Source: Rhyacophila brunnea
Taxonomy: Eukaryota; Arthropoda; Insecta; Trichoptera; Rhyacophilidae
DNA: 64,000 bases
Assembly (NCBI GenBank): GCA_022495005.1
Contig: JAGYXB010000812.1
Location: forward strand, 248,001 to 312,000
Direction: 5' to 3'
In this document: positions 55,283-64,000 of the stretch, in pieces
Position numbering within the stretch: the first letter of the stretch is position 1
Layout of the letters: each line of letters opens with the position of its first letter
Made by a program: the position numbers and the translations under genes
The notes under the pieces: generated by a model
Told to the model about the DNA's origin: nothing
What the model saw: the letters and a program-made list of their open reading frames with translations, nothing else
The model's database searches: none

Positions 55283-58200
55283 TTATGGTTTTTCACCAGT
55301 ATGTGTTCTTTTATGACGTTTGAGAGTACTGGACTGCGAAAATTTAGATGAGCAAATATTGCATTGATATGGTTTTTCACCAGTATGTGTTCTTTTATGA
55401 AGTTTGAGGGTATCGGAGTGCGAGAATTTAGATGAGCATACATCGCATTGACATGGCTTTTCACCAGTATGTTTTATTTTATGCCTTTTAAGATGTCCGG
55501 CTTGCGAGAATTTAGATGGGCAAACATCGCATTGATATAGTTTTTCACCAGTATGTGTTCTTTTATGCATTTTGAGGTGTGTGGACCGCGAGAATTTGGA
55601 TGAGCAAACATCACATTGATATGGTTTTTCACCTGTATGTTTCCTTTTATGATTTTTGAGGTCTCTGGACTGCGAAAATTTAGATGAGCATAGATCACAG
55701 GCATACGGTTTTTCTCCAGTATGTGTTCTTTTATGCACGATTAGATTACCCTTTTGCGAGAACATTTTGAAACAAGCATCGCATTCATATGGTTTTTCAC
55801 CAGTATGTGTTCTTTTATGAATTTTGAGGTCTCTGGACTGCCAAAATTTAGATGAGCATAAATCACAGGCATATGGTTTTTCTTCAGTATGTGTTCTTTT
55901 ATGCACGATTAGATTAACCTTTTGCGAGAACATTTTGAAACAAACATCACATTGATATGGTTTTTCACCTGTATGTTTTCTTTTATGATTTTTTAGGTCA
56001 TCAGACTGCGAGAATTTAGATGAGCATATATCACAGGCATATGGTTTTTCTCCAGTATGTGTTCTTTTGTGCACGATTAGATTACCCTTTTTCGAGAACA
56101 TTTTGAAACAAGCTTCGCATTCATATGGTTTTTCACCACTATGTGTTCTTTTCTGCGATTTAATTTGATTGACCTTCAAATGAACACACGAAATATGTTT
56201 TTTTAACGAATTTGAAGATCCAAATGTTGCATAACAATGAATACAAACAAAATTACGTGGAAAATATGTTGTTTTCTTTAGCTTGATTCGAATAACTTTT
56301 GGCAAAACGTACATTGTCTGCAATTCTGTCTTTATGTCTTGTTCATCTATAGTTATTTCTGAATACTGAGCCACCATGTCTTTCACTCCTCTCATTGGAT
56401 ATTCTCCTTTATCAACATTATCGATTTTTACCACGATGGCCAGTGGAATTTCATTATTTTGACTTCCAATGTAAGTTGCTTCATATCGCTGAGTAGAAAT
56501 CTAAAAAAAAAAATACGTTTGATGAGCCCGATTCGGTGAATAAATAAGTAAAAAATGTTCTCAAAACTTCAGAGTAAGTAGTTATACCGAGAGTTTAATG
56601 TCTTAAATAAACCCTAGCATTCTATGGTGAAGGAGAAGTAGTACATGAACCAGATTCCAGAATTAGGTCGTTCCCTCTTTACATTTTTATATAGATAGAT
56701 TCTTTTAGCATGTCCGATCCTGATAAAGTCATATGGGCCTTCACAGGCTAGAGGTTTGTATTAACAGATTGTTTTTACAAGAAATGGATGTTACAACCTA
56801 TTACGACCATAGACTTGACTCAAATACAAATTGAAAAACAATGTGTATTTGACGGACCCAGAATTTGAACCTGGGACCCACGACATTATATGCCGACGAT
56901 TAAGGGGGGACATGCTCAGCGTAGGTCAAAATGGAGCTTTTGCTCTATACTATGCTCTAAACGTTGTAGATAATCTATTTATATAATTTTGAAGCCTTAT
57001 TAACATTTATATTGATTTTAAACATTTGAAGACTGCTTTATTGAAGTAGGGAGTAAAATAATGTTAACGCGCGTGTTTGAACATAAACCGTTTAAAAAAA
57101 AATTCGGTTAGGTACATGATCAAACACTTCATTTATATAATTAACTATTTCTTTTATTCAACGAATATTTCACAAGATTTAAGAATATATCATTCTGATT
57201 ATTGAATATATATTATTTTGAAAAAAACCCTTTCTGATAGAGTATATTATAATAACCAACAGAAAAAATCTTTTTTTTTGAAAAAAGTAAGTCACCCCGA
57301 CGGGGAATCGAACCCTGTATCTCCCGAGTATACGCCTCATCCGTCGCAATAAGCCATTATGCTACGGCGTGACATACTAAAAGCGACAAATTTTAACTAT
57401 TGGTCAATTTCTATACCTACCCATCAGCGTTCCTTCCAAATCAGCTACTTTGGCAATCGATTTTTTGACCAATAGTTAAAATTTGTCGCTTTTAGTATAT
57501 CACGCCGTAGCATAATGGCTTAATGCGATGGATGAGGCGTATACTCGGGAGATACAGGGTTCGATTCCCCGTCGGGGTGACTTACTTTTTTCAAAAAAAA
57601 GATTTTTTCTATTGGTTATTATATACTCTATCAGAAAGGTTTTTTTTCAAAATAATATAACTTTATTTATAGTTTGTCAATTTATGGCTACGGCCGTATG
57701 TTGTAGCTTAACCACTGGGGAATGCCAAAAGAAATGGCGTATTTCACAAAAAACACTACCTTATTCTTAGGTCAATAATTATTATATAGCAATCATTATT
57801 CGTAGGATTCGCCATGACAAAACAAATCGACGTGCAGACAGCTCGACTGCCGTTATCCGATTAGAGACTAGTGAAAAATTTTGTCGCACCTACTGTTGAA
57901 AATTATTTGCCACATCACTGAAGTACGCTCTTAATGATAAGTATTATGGCGGATCTTTACAGTCGACATCCACCGACGTATTATATCAAATGGGTCGTTA
58001 TTTTGTTATGTTTGCGTTTGTTCATTGAAAATAAATAAGTATGACTCACAAAGTATACTGTGCACTATTAATTTCAAATCTTGACAACCTACCTTCACCC
58101 CTCGCCACTGCTAGATAGGTGCCTATCTACGCATTATTATTGGCTTATGCCGATTGAGGTTGAATACAGAGATATAATTTAACATTGAAAAATAAGGAAT

Positions 58201-60729
58201 TAATATAAATGATACCTGATTTACTGAGTTGAGTTGACAATAAGAAGATCCAACTGCATCATCATATTTCAATGAATGCTTTGTACCTTCAGAGATATTT
58301 GCATAGTTACTGTCAGACTGGGACATAGTCTCAGCCATTATATTGGTCATGTTTATATCGCGATCCTGGAAGAAAAATACATATAATTGAATACAGATGT
58401 CAGGTAAGGTTAGGTTTACATGCCAGTGATTTGGATTCGGAGAATACGTCAAATGACGCTGGATGGGGCGTCGAAGACCTGAAAATGAAAGAGGGATGCC
58501 TCCACCAAGGGCATACAAACATATTTGTTCCTTCCTGATGTCCAATAGCAATTTGAGATAACCAGTCAATTGTTGACGGGGTAAGTTTTGACTTGTCACC
58601 CAAGCAACATGTGTATGTGGAGTAGAACTAGAGAGACAAAAAACCATATCCTCTGGATATATCTGAGAATATGTCGCCGGCCTACTATAATGCTTTTACA
58701 AATTTTGCGACGTCTTCTTGCTGACGTGCAACTCTTTTAACATTGTTTAGTGTGTCTATATTGTTTTAGCTATGTTTTTAGATATTTATGAAATCATTAA
58801 TTTTTGTTAAATTTCCGTGCTCATCTCTCCAATGGGCACTATTATTAGAAAAAAAAAAACTATGTAATATTACTTGAGTGCGTGGTAACCTCGGTCATGG
58901 GTATCTGCTCCTGAGACATTCCAAGGCGTAAACAACTGGTGATGTTTCACATCTACACGAAGAGCCTCGCGATCGCTCGATTAAGACCGAGTGTTGTCCG
59001 GAGCGAGTTGGTTTGGATAGAACTATGAAGTACCTAGTCAGTGTTTTGGATAATCTTTAAATTGTCATTTCGTTATGAACCATGCACATAAGAATCCAAA
59101 CAAATCAAAAAACAAGATGAACCGAACCAAAGAGACTATCTCGGACAAACATTTCTATAGATAGCAGTAGCGAAGGGCAGAAGTAGGCTGTGAAGATCTG
59201 ACATAAATAGTGTTCACTAATCTTTGTCAGTCATACGTATTTGTTTTCATTGAACTAATAATACAAATAGCTGATGGTTCGGTTAGTTTTTAAAAAAACA
59301 ATTAATCTCTGCCTAACCAAGCCATACAAGTTTTGGTTTGCCATAGACAATCGAACAAAAATATTGCATACTTTTCAGTCATACTTATTTGTTTTCGTCG
59401 AATTAAGAAGACATAATAATGTGTAGATAGTGTTTAGCCGATGGTGGCCTATAGTGTCGTGGGTCCCAGGTACGTTTCCTGGGTCTGACAAACACACATT
59501 GTTTTTCATTTGGTGTTTGAGTATGGACCTTATAGGTTGAGCAAGTGGCTGACATCCATTTCTAGTAAAAACAAAATTTGTTAATACAACCCTTCACTCT
59601 GTGGAGGACCATTATATGATCTTATTAGAATTGGGTATGGTCGAAAATAAATGTAAATACAAGCTGTTTTAAAATTAGCAGAATTAATAGTAGATAACAG
59701 TAAAAAAATATTCGTTCATCTATAAAATATCTAAAATTATGACATTAAAAATAGGTACTTACATCATTTTAAATGTTTTACAGTTAAAACAATATTATTT
59801 TATCAATTATAGTTTGAAATAGACAGAGAATAAATGATTTTAAAGATACTAAACAACACCATCTGTGATAAGTATTCTTAATTCAATAAAACAAATAAGT
59901 ATGACTGAAAAGGTGTGCACTATTTTTGTCGGATCGCCCATAGCATACATAAACTCTTATGAATTCGGTTGGCAGTGTTTAATTGAATTTTTAAAGCTTA
60001 ACTTCACAATATTTTCCAAATTGTATTTTTAGTTCAATAAAAACAAATAAATATGACCGACATAATTTAGTGTTCACTATTTATGTTGAATCTTTGCAGC
60101 TTGCTTCCATCCTTCGTCACTGATAGATAGTATGTATATTCAGATTGATTCAAATAAAAAATAGACAATACTATGACATCTCAATAGGTAGTCATTGGAT
60201 ATATTTTTACGATCTATGAGCTTACGAGCTAGGCAGTGTTTAATTTAATTTAAAAGCTAATTGTCAGAATCTGCAAATTGTAATTTCACTTTAATAAAAA
60301 TAAATAAACATGATTGACTCATTTTAGTGTGTGCGCCATTTAATAGCCTACCTCCACCCTTCGCCACTGATAGATAGTATGTACTAGTATTGACATTGAT
60401 ACACACAAAAAAATATACGTATATTAATATGACGTCTCTGTGGGTAGTCATTTGATATCTTTTCACGTTCTATGGAGTCGAAATTCTCTTTCACTTTTAT
60501 TATCAACATGCGAAAACGTGTCTTATCACACCGCATTTGACTGAAGCGCTTTCTGTGGGTCATCTGCAAGAAAATATTATTACGTCATACGATAAACACG
60601 TTGTGAAAAACTAACCTCAAAACAGCAGCTGGAATCGTCGGCATTCTCTTGTTTTATAATTGTTAGATTCAAACAAGATTCTTCATAAGCGTCGTATTCG
60701 CTTCCATTGGGTTCTAGTTTTATATCCAT
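55283..60729 (-). CDS. gene D: C2H2 zinc-finger protein with repeated two-finger module
   Basis: A predicted 493-aa nuclear zinc-finger protein. Exons are 60729-60616, 58365-58216 and 56500-55283, all phase 0 with GT/AG sites. Exon 1 encodes MDIKLEPNG..IIKQENADDS..FE. Exon 2 (50 codons) ends SSYCQLNSVNQ like A and C, but its NIMAET replaces the IKxE motif. No counterpart of exon 3 of A, B and C was found, and skipping it keeps the frame. The last exon is close to gene B (ISTQRYEATYIGSQNNEIP, VLPKVIRIKL, FPRNF, FVCIHCYATF), followed by ten intact fingers. The first six are three copies of a FKMF-finger plus SSKF-finger pair. The stop lies at EKP, one codon into a further finger. Likely functional, but shortened. 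Confidence 0.83.
56698..56899 (-). mobile_element. tRNA-derived SINE (family 1), gene D last intron
   Basis: Minus-strand copy with tail gatcctgataaagtcatatg (plus reading) and head ggacccagaatttgaacctgggacccacgac. Its head is cut by the PIF-like MITE that starts at 56903. Confidence 0.7.
56903..57807. mobile_element. partial PIF/Harbinger-like MITE carrying the palindrome
   Basis: It starts after TTA (56900-56902) with AGGGGGGACATGCTCAGCG. Internal family words occur at 56935-57130 and 57660-57807 (ggctacggccgtatgttgtagctta, ttattcttaggtcaataatt). The right terminal repeat is missing. The SINE palindrome 57209-57659 sits in the middle. Confidence 0.6.
57209..57659. repeat. near-perfect palindrome made of two opposed tRNA-derived SINEs (family 2)
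   Basis: Arms 57209-57406 and 57467-57659 are reverse complements with few mismatches, separated by 60 bp. Each arm holds a complete tRNA-like promoter (A-box GTAGCATAATGGC; B-box GGGTTCGATTCCCC), pointing outward from the centre. The single copy is at 8545-8810. Transcripts through the locus would form a dsRNA stem of about 195 bp. Confidence 0.85.
57930..58090. mobile_element. end fragment of the CAGTGGCGAAGG hAT-like family
   Basis: It ends acctaccttcacccctcgccactg with ggcggatctttacagtc and gtgcactatt words shared with 33380-33428 and 60040-60369. The left end is missing. Confidence 0.5.
59165..60369. mobile_element. CAGTGGCGAAGG-family hAT-like element with tandemly repeated right end, gene D intron 1
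   Basis: The left end CAGTAGCGAAGGGCAG follows ATAGATAG (59157-59164). Right ends CCTTCGTCACTG (60122) and CCTTCGCCACTG (60369) are each followed by ATAGATAG. About 245 bp at 60123-60369 resembles the following 60370-60480 start, so the right side was tandemly duplicated. A family-1 SINE lies inside at about 59440-59650. Confidence 0.65.
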
Positions 60730-61432
60730 TTTGCGTACGTAAATTGTAATTTTATTAATATATTTGGCACTACCTCGCAGTTTTTGTGAAATGCGTGTAC
60801 GAATTCAAATGTTTAGCCAAAGGAAAGTGTTGCCGCTATACAATATAAAAATTGAGTATCCTGTGTTAGTCCTGCGTTCCCAATTATTTCTTGTCGGATC
60901 TCTCATTTTTATACAGGTATCAAGCGTGCAAAATGTCTATCAAGCACGACAAAATATATTTGCTACCTATTATAAATGTCATCATTATTATTTACTAATA
61001 ATTATTTATCTTTGGTATAAACATTTGATTAAATTTCTTATCTGGTATAATTTATATTTTTTTAATTATTTTATATGCATTTTATTATGCCATTTGGCTT
61101 TATTTTTCACCCATGAGGCATATCTTTACAAATGGCGACGTTGTGTGTAACTTATTTAAATATTTAATTTATTTAATCTTTTCCCAAAGATTTACCTAAC
61201 CGAAATTTATAGCAGTTGCTGTTGATAATCATTATGTGATCATAATATTTTGATTTAAATCATGTAAAACATTACGAGTTTATTATTTAATATTATTATT
61301 TCCAATGTATTAGAAGGAATCATCATTTATTTTTTGATTATGCTATCACTGAAACGCCGATGAATCGTGGCTCGGTTCTATTCACTGACAAATTGTAGGT
61401 ACGTATAAACGTCTGTTTGTATAAACAGAAAA
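60730..61432. promoter_or_regulatory. divergent intergenic region between genes D and E
   Basis: 703 bp between opposed start codons; the arrangement mirrors B/C. The sequence is very AT-rich. A 128-aa frame at 60764-61150 is hydrophobic only because of T-rich codons and is not counted as a gene. No clear TATA/initiator pair. Confidence 0.35.
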
Positions 61433-61574
61433 ATGGATATAAAACGTGAACCAATCGATGTTAGTCCAATTTCGAATGACGTGCCTTTGCAATTTTCAAT
61501 GACTCCGGATGACCATACCTACTTTAATTATTACTAAAAATGTGAAGCAAGAGCAAGATGATCTTTCTATGGAG
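61433..61574 (+). pseudogene. gene E: orphan first exon of a C-type zinc-finger gene, frameshifted
   Basis: It encodes MDIKREPIDVSPISNDVP ... SMTPDDHTY, like gene C exon 1 (MDIKQEPGEDEID ... SPDGHTCY), and ends in VKQEQDDLSME followed by a GTTAGT donor at the same motif as genes A to D. The exon is 142 bp, not a multiple of three, and a shift near TTTAATTATTACTAA leads to a stop. No exon 2, 3 or finger exon follows before 64000; the next DNA is duplicated flank. Confidence 0.75.
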
Positions 61575-63130
61575 GTTAGTTTTGATTCGATTCAGTGTAA
61601 TCAGTTACCTACCTAAAGGCGCTCATTTAATATTGGTATATTTGAAGTTTGCAACACTTTTGCACGTGTTTATCGTGTATTTAATTTTCGTAGGGCACTC
61701 ACAGATTCAAAACCCTGCATAACAGCCTATATGAATTAAATTTATTTCCTATACCAATTTACATTTGAAGTCTGAAGTTACATAACTGATTTGTTTATAT
61801 CATGCCTGGATGAGCTACAATCATTAAAGAGAGTAGGTTAGGAATTGTATAGGATTAGCGCTACCATAATTGGCCCAATTCGTTGACAAATTTTCATACC
61901 CGATAAATTTTAGGCAGCCTTTACAGAATTTTGATTACACTTATTGATTGATTTAGATTTTCAAAACAGTATTACATTAAATAGTATTGTTTTTCCTAAT
62001 ATGTTCAATAAACAATTTTACCCTTCAAGTTATAATATTGTATCAGATGACATTGTCCCATTGAATCTATCAAAATCCGTCTTGATTATTATTTTTTAAG
62101 TAGCGTAACGTTGCATAAAAATACGCATATTGGGGATAACGCGTAAAGATCAGAAAAAAAACTAATGGATAAGGGAGCATATGTGATAAAAGTCGCAAAG
62201 CAGATGAAATAACAATGCAGAATCGCAGAACAAATGCGGTCATACATTACGCTACATTCATATTATTGTCATCGATATATAGTATTAATAAGATAAAAAA
62301 ATATGTCATTAAAAATTTAAACAAACCAAATACAAAATTGTTATTTTTATTAATATTTAATAGAACTCCATTTTAACATTACAAAATTACATTTTCATAA
62401 TATTATAGTGAGTAAGAAAAGGTAATAATCAAGACTACTTCTAAAGACACACGAAAGTAAAACATATTGTGTTTTACGTAAAATACCATAAATGCTGGCA
62501 GTGTATAGTTGAACATCACCATTGTACGACAAATATCAATTGATACAGGTAGGTAGGTACGAACATTAATTACATTAATTCAGCTATATATTTATAACTG
62601 TATTATGAATATACTAGGAAAAAAACAGATACATAACTCTAGAAAAAAACTCAGTTTTTTCAAAATAGAATTTATTGCATAACAACGTTGTACATGACTA
62701 AATACACGTTGTGTCCAAAGGATGTAGGTACTGTCTATTAAACGAAAACTACTTGTCGACATGTCAAAACAAGTAACAATGCCCTCCGGTACAGCTAATT
62801 TCACTTTGTTTTCAAATGAAGAACGCCTCCAAAATAGTCAATTCATTTTACGCTCAATATATGTAATAATAAAAATATGTCTAGAACAATCTGGACTAAT
62901 TTAGATAATAAGCTGCAATTTCCAATCTAATAACTAAATTCAGTAAGCATTTTAAAAAGGGGTGGCTTGGGAAAAACGACAACATTTTTTTAACAACTCA
63001 ATAATTAATATCAGATTAAGAATATAAAACCGAAATTAATTATCATGAACTTCACGTTGTCCCTTTTGTAAAATTTGATCTGCGAGGATTACGCATTTTA
63101 TCTTATCTTAAGTAGAATTAAGCAACCACT
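61575..63130. repeat. segmental-duplication block right of gene E
   Basis: It matches 52310-52990 (tttgaagtttgcaacac, tgagctacaatcattaaag) and then 54340-54540, 18590-19440 and 49270-50120 (gcataacaacgttgtac, aatatcagattaagaat). The finger exon expected between the two parts is absent. Confidence 0.65.
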
Positions 63131-63146
63131 AATTGAAGATCTTGGC

Positions 63147-63354
63147 ATAAAAACAGCAAATGTCACAAAACACTTTTTTTTCAGGAGAGGGTAAAAACAT
63201 AATATCTTGGTTATCAAAAGAAATTTTATTAATTTGACAATGAGAAATTATAGAGAAACTGTATATGCACTATATGAATGTAAAAAAAATATTAAATGTA
63301 TTTCGGTTAAATAGATATTTAAAAAAGAATGAGTGTGACATTTGCTGTTTTTAC
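63147..63354. mobile_element. small MITE-like element
   Basis: The inverted ends ATAAAAACAGCAAATGTCACA and GTGTGACATTTGCTGTTTTTA are about 165 bp apart. Non-coding; no duplication identified. Confidence 0.45.
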
Positions 63355-63623
63355 ACAATTTTTGGACATTTGTTGTTTTTATTGCAAAATTGAAAAGATC
63401 GAAATGTAAATAGTATGACTAAAACTATAATTTTATTAAATAAAATAAAGAATATATATTTCTGTTATTTTTTTATCATAATACAACTTTTAATAAGGTT
63501 TGGACATATTATTTACCTATTAACAAACGACTTCAATGTTTCTAAAAAATCAAGAATTAAATATTTGAAAAAATGTTTTAATCATGTGCGGGTTAATACT
63601 GATTAGCTTCATATTATTATTAT
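63355..63623. other. AT-rich, nothing recognised
   Basis: A 63-aa frame at 63415-63606 has AT-driven composition and no family features. Confidence 0.35.
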
Positions 63624-63830
63624 TGATTTAATTTAATAAAACACATTTTTTTAGTATCTACTTATTCCACTTTTAATAAATAAATCTGTACCGGTTTCGT
63701 CCGCCTCTGTTTTTCTGCCAACTGTTTTCAACAGTTGAAAATGTCCCTATAAGGTGGACGAAACCTATCCAGATTTATTTATTAAAAGTGGAACAAGTAC
63801 TAAAAAAATGTGTTTTAATAAATTAAATCA
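63624..63830. mobile_element. third copy of the foldback element
   Basis: The inverted arms contain tctgtaccggtttcgtccgcc and its partner ggtggacgaaacctatcc, with the loop gtttttctgccaactg. It matches the outer parts of 10658-11006; the inner arm segments of that copy are absent. Confidence 0.75.
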
Positions 63831-64000
63831 TTAACACAATGGATTTCTACCATGAATTGATAGTTAACATGAAAAAAGAAAACCGATGAGCCTCGTCTGA
63901 CACCTATCAGCAAATTAAACGTTACATTTATTGGGTTTTGTAAATATTTAGCTAATTTTAAAATATTTTTTTATTAAGCTACTTTCAATGGAACTAATCC
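63831..64000. other. window end, no gene seen
   Basis: caatggatttctaccatgaattgatagttaac also follows the foldback in gene A (11009-11040), so this is still duplicated gene intron 1-like DNA. Nothing else is recognised. Confidence 0.35.

Noticed and set aside
55222..55704. Second-frame ORFs of about 80 aa in the gene D finger exon
   Set aside because: They read the same finger repeats out of frame ([14 protein letters not shown] repeats) and have no independent support.
57500..57580. tRNA gene within the palindrome
   Set aside because: Both boxes are present, but the same unit recurs with a SINE body at 8545-8810, and the D and anticodon stems do not pair convincingly.
58366..58647. Upstream half of the 174-aa minus ORF as a separate protein
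   Set aside because: The conserved part starts at the exon 2 acceptor (58365); the upstream half is intron read in frame and has no recognisable family.
60764..61150. 128-aa ORF as a membrane protein gene
   Set aside because: Hydrophobic residues follow from T-rich codons; no homologue in the B/C intergenic region and no recognisable domain.

Overview
This is a piece of an AT-rich insect nuclear genome. It is most likely lepidopteran, judged from the mobile-element mix, including retrotransposon 3' ends reading catcatcatcagccgg and tRNA-derived SINEs; that is inference. Intron-containing genes encode proteins with long C2H2 zinc-finger arrays, and most of the remaining DNA is recognisable as transposon relics or copies of a locally duplicated segment.

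The backbone is a cluster of paralogous zinc-finger genes, named A to E here. Gene A (minus, 12861 to 3216), gene B (minus, 27827 to 21555), gene C (plus, 30320 to 41128) and gene D (minus, 60729 to 55283) share one plan. Short phase-0 exons encode acidic N-terminal segments dotted with [IV]KxE motifs, and one large last exon encodes all the zinc fingers. Gene E (from 61433) is an orphan first exon with a frameshift. There is also a broken plus-strand copy of the gene C 3' end (14442-15035) and a 3' fragment of a B/D-type gene (51061-51246) cut by an assembly gap at 51247-51269. B and C are divergent, as are D and E. The fragment at 14442 converges on B, and C converges on the fragment at 51061. 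The duplicated unit therefore looks like a gene pair with its flanks, copied several times.

Region by region: 1-2.0 kb holds a non-LTR retrotransposon 3' end. 3.2-12.9 kb is gene A with transposon-filled introns. 13-21.2 kb is intergenic DNA with the C-type pseudogene and many elements. 21.2-27.8 kb is gene B. 27.8-30.3 kb is the B/C divergent intergenic region. 30.3-41.1 kb is gene C. 41.1-51.2 kb is duplicated 3' flank carrying a Helitron-like element with a minisatellite and a 3.8-kb insertion that contains promoter-like sequences and a piggyBac fragment. 51.3-55.2 kb is duplicated flank with a nearly complete mariner. 55.2-60.7 kb is gene D, and 60.7-64 kb is the D/E region.

Because the segments are duplicated, several insertions can be compared with an empty paralogous site inside the window. 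This confirms target-site duplications (8 bp for hAT-like, TTA for PIF/Harbinger-like, TA for mariner) and orders the insertions relative to the gene duplications. No ordinary tRNA, rRNA or CRISPR locus was found. Homology calls come from reading translations and motifs by eye; no database search was run.
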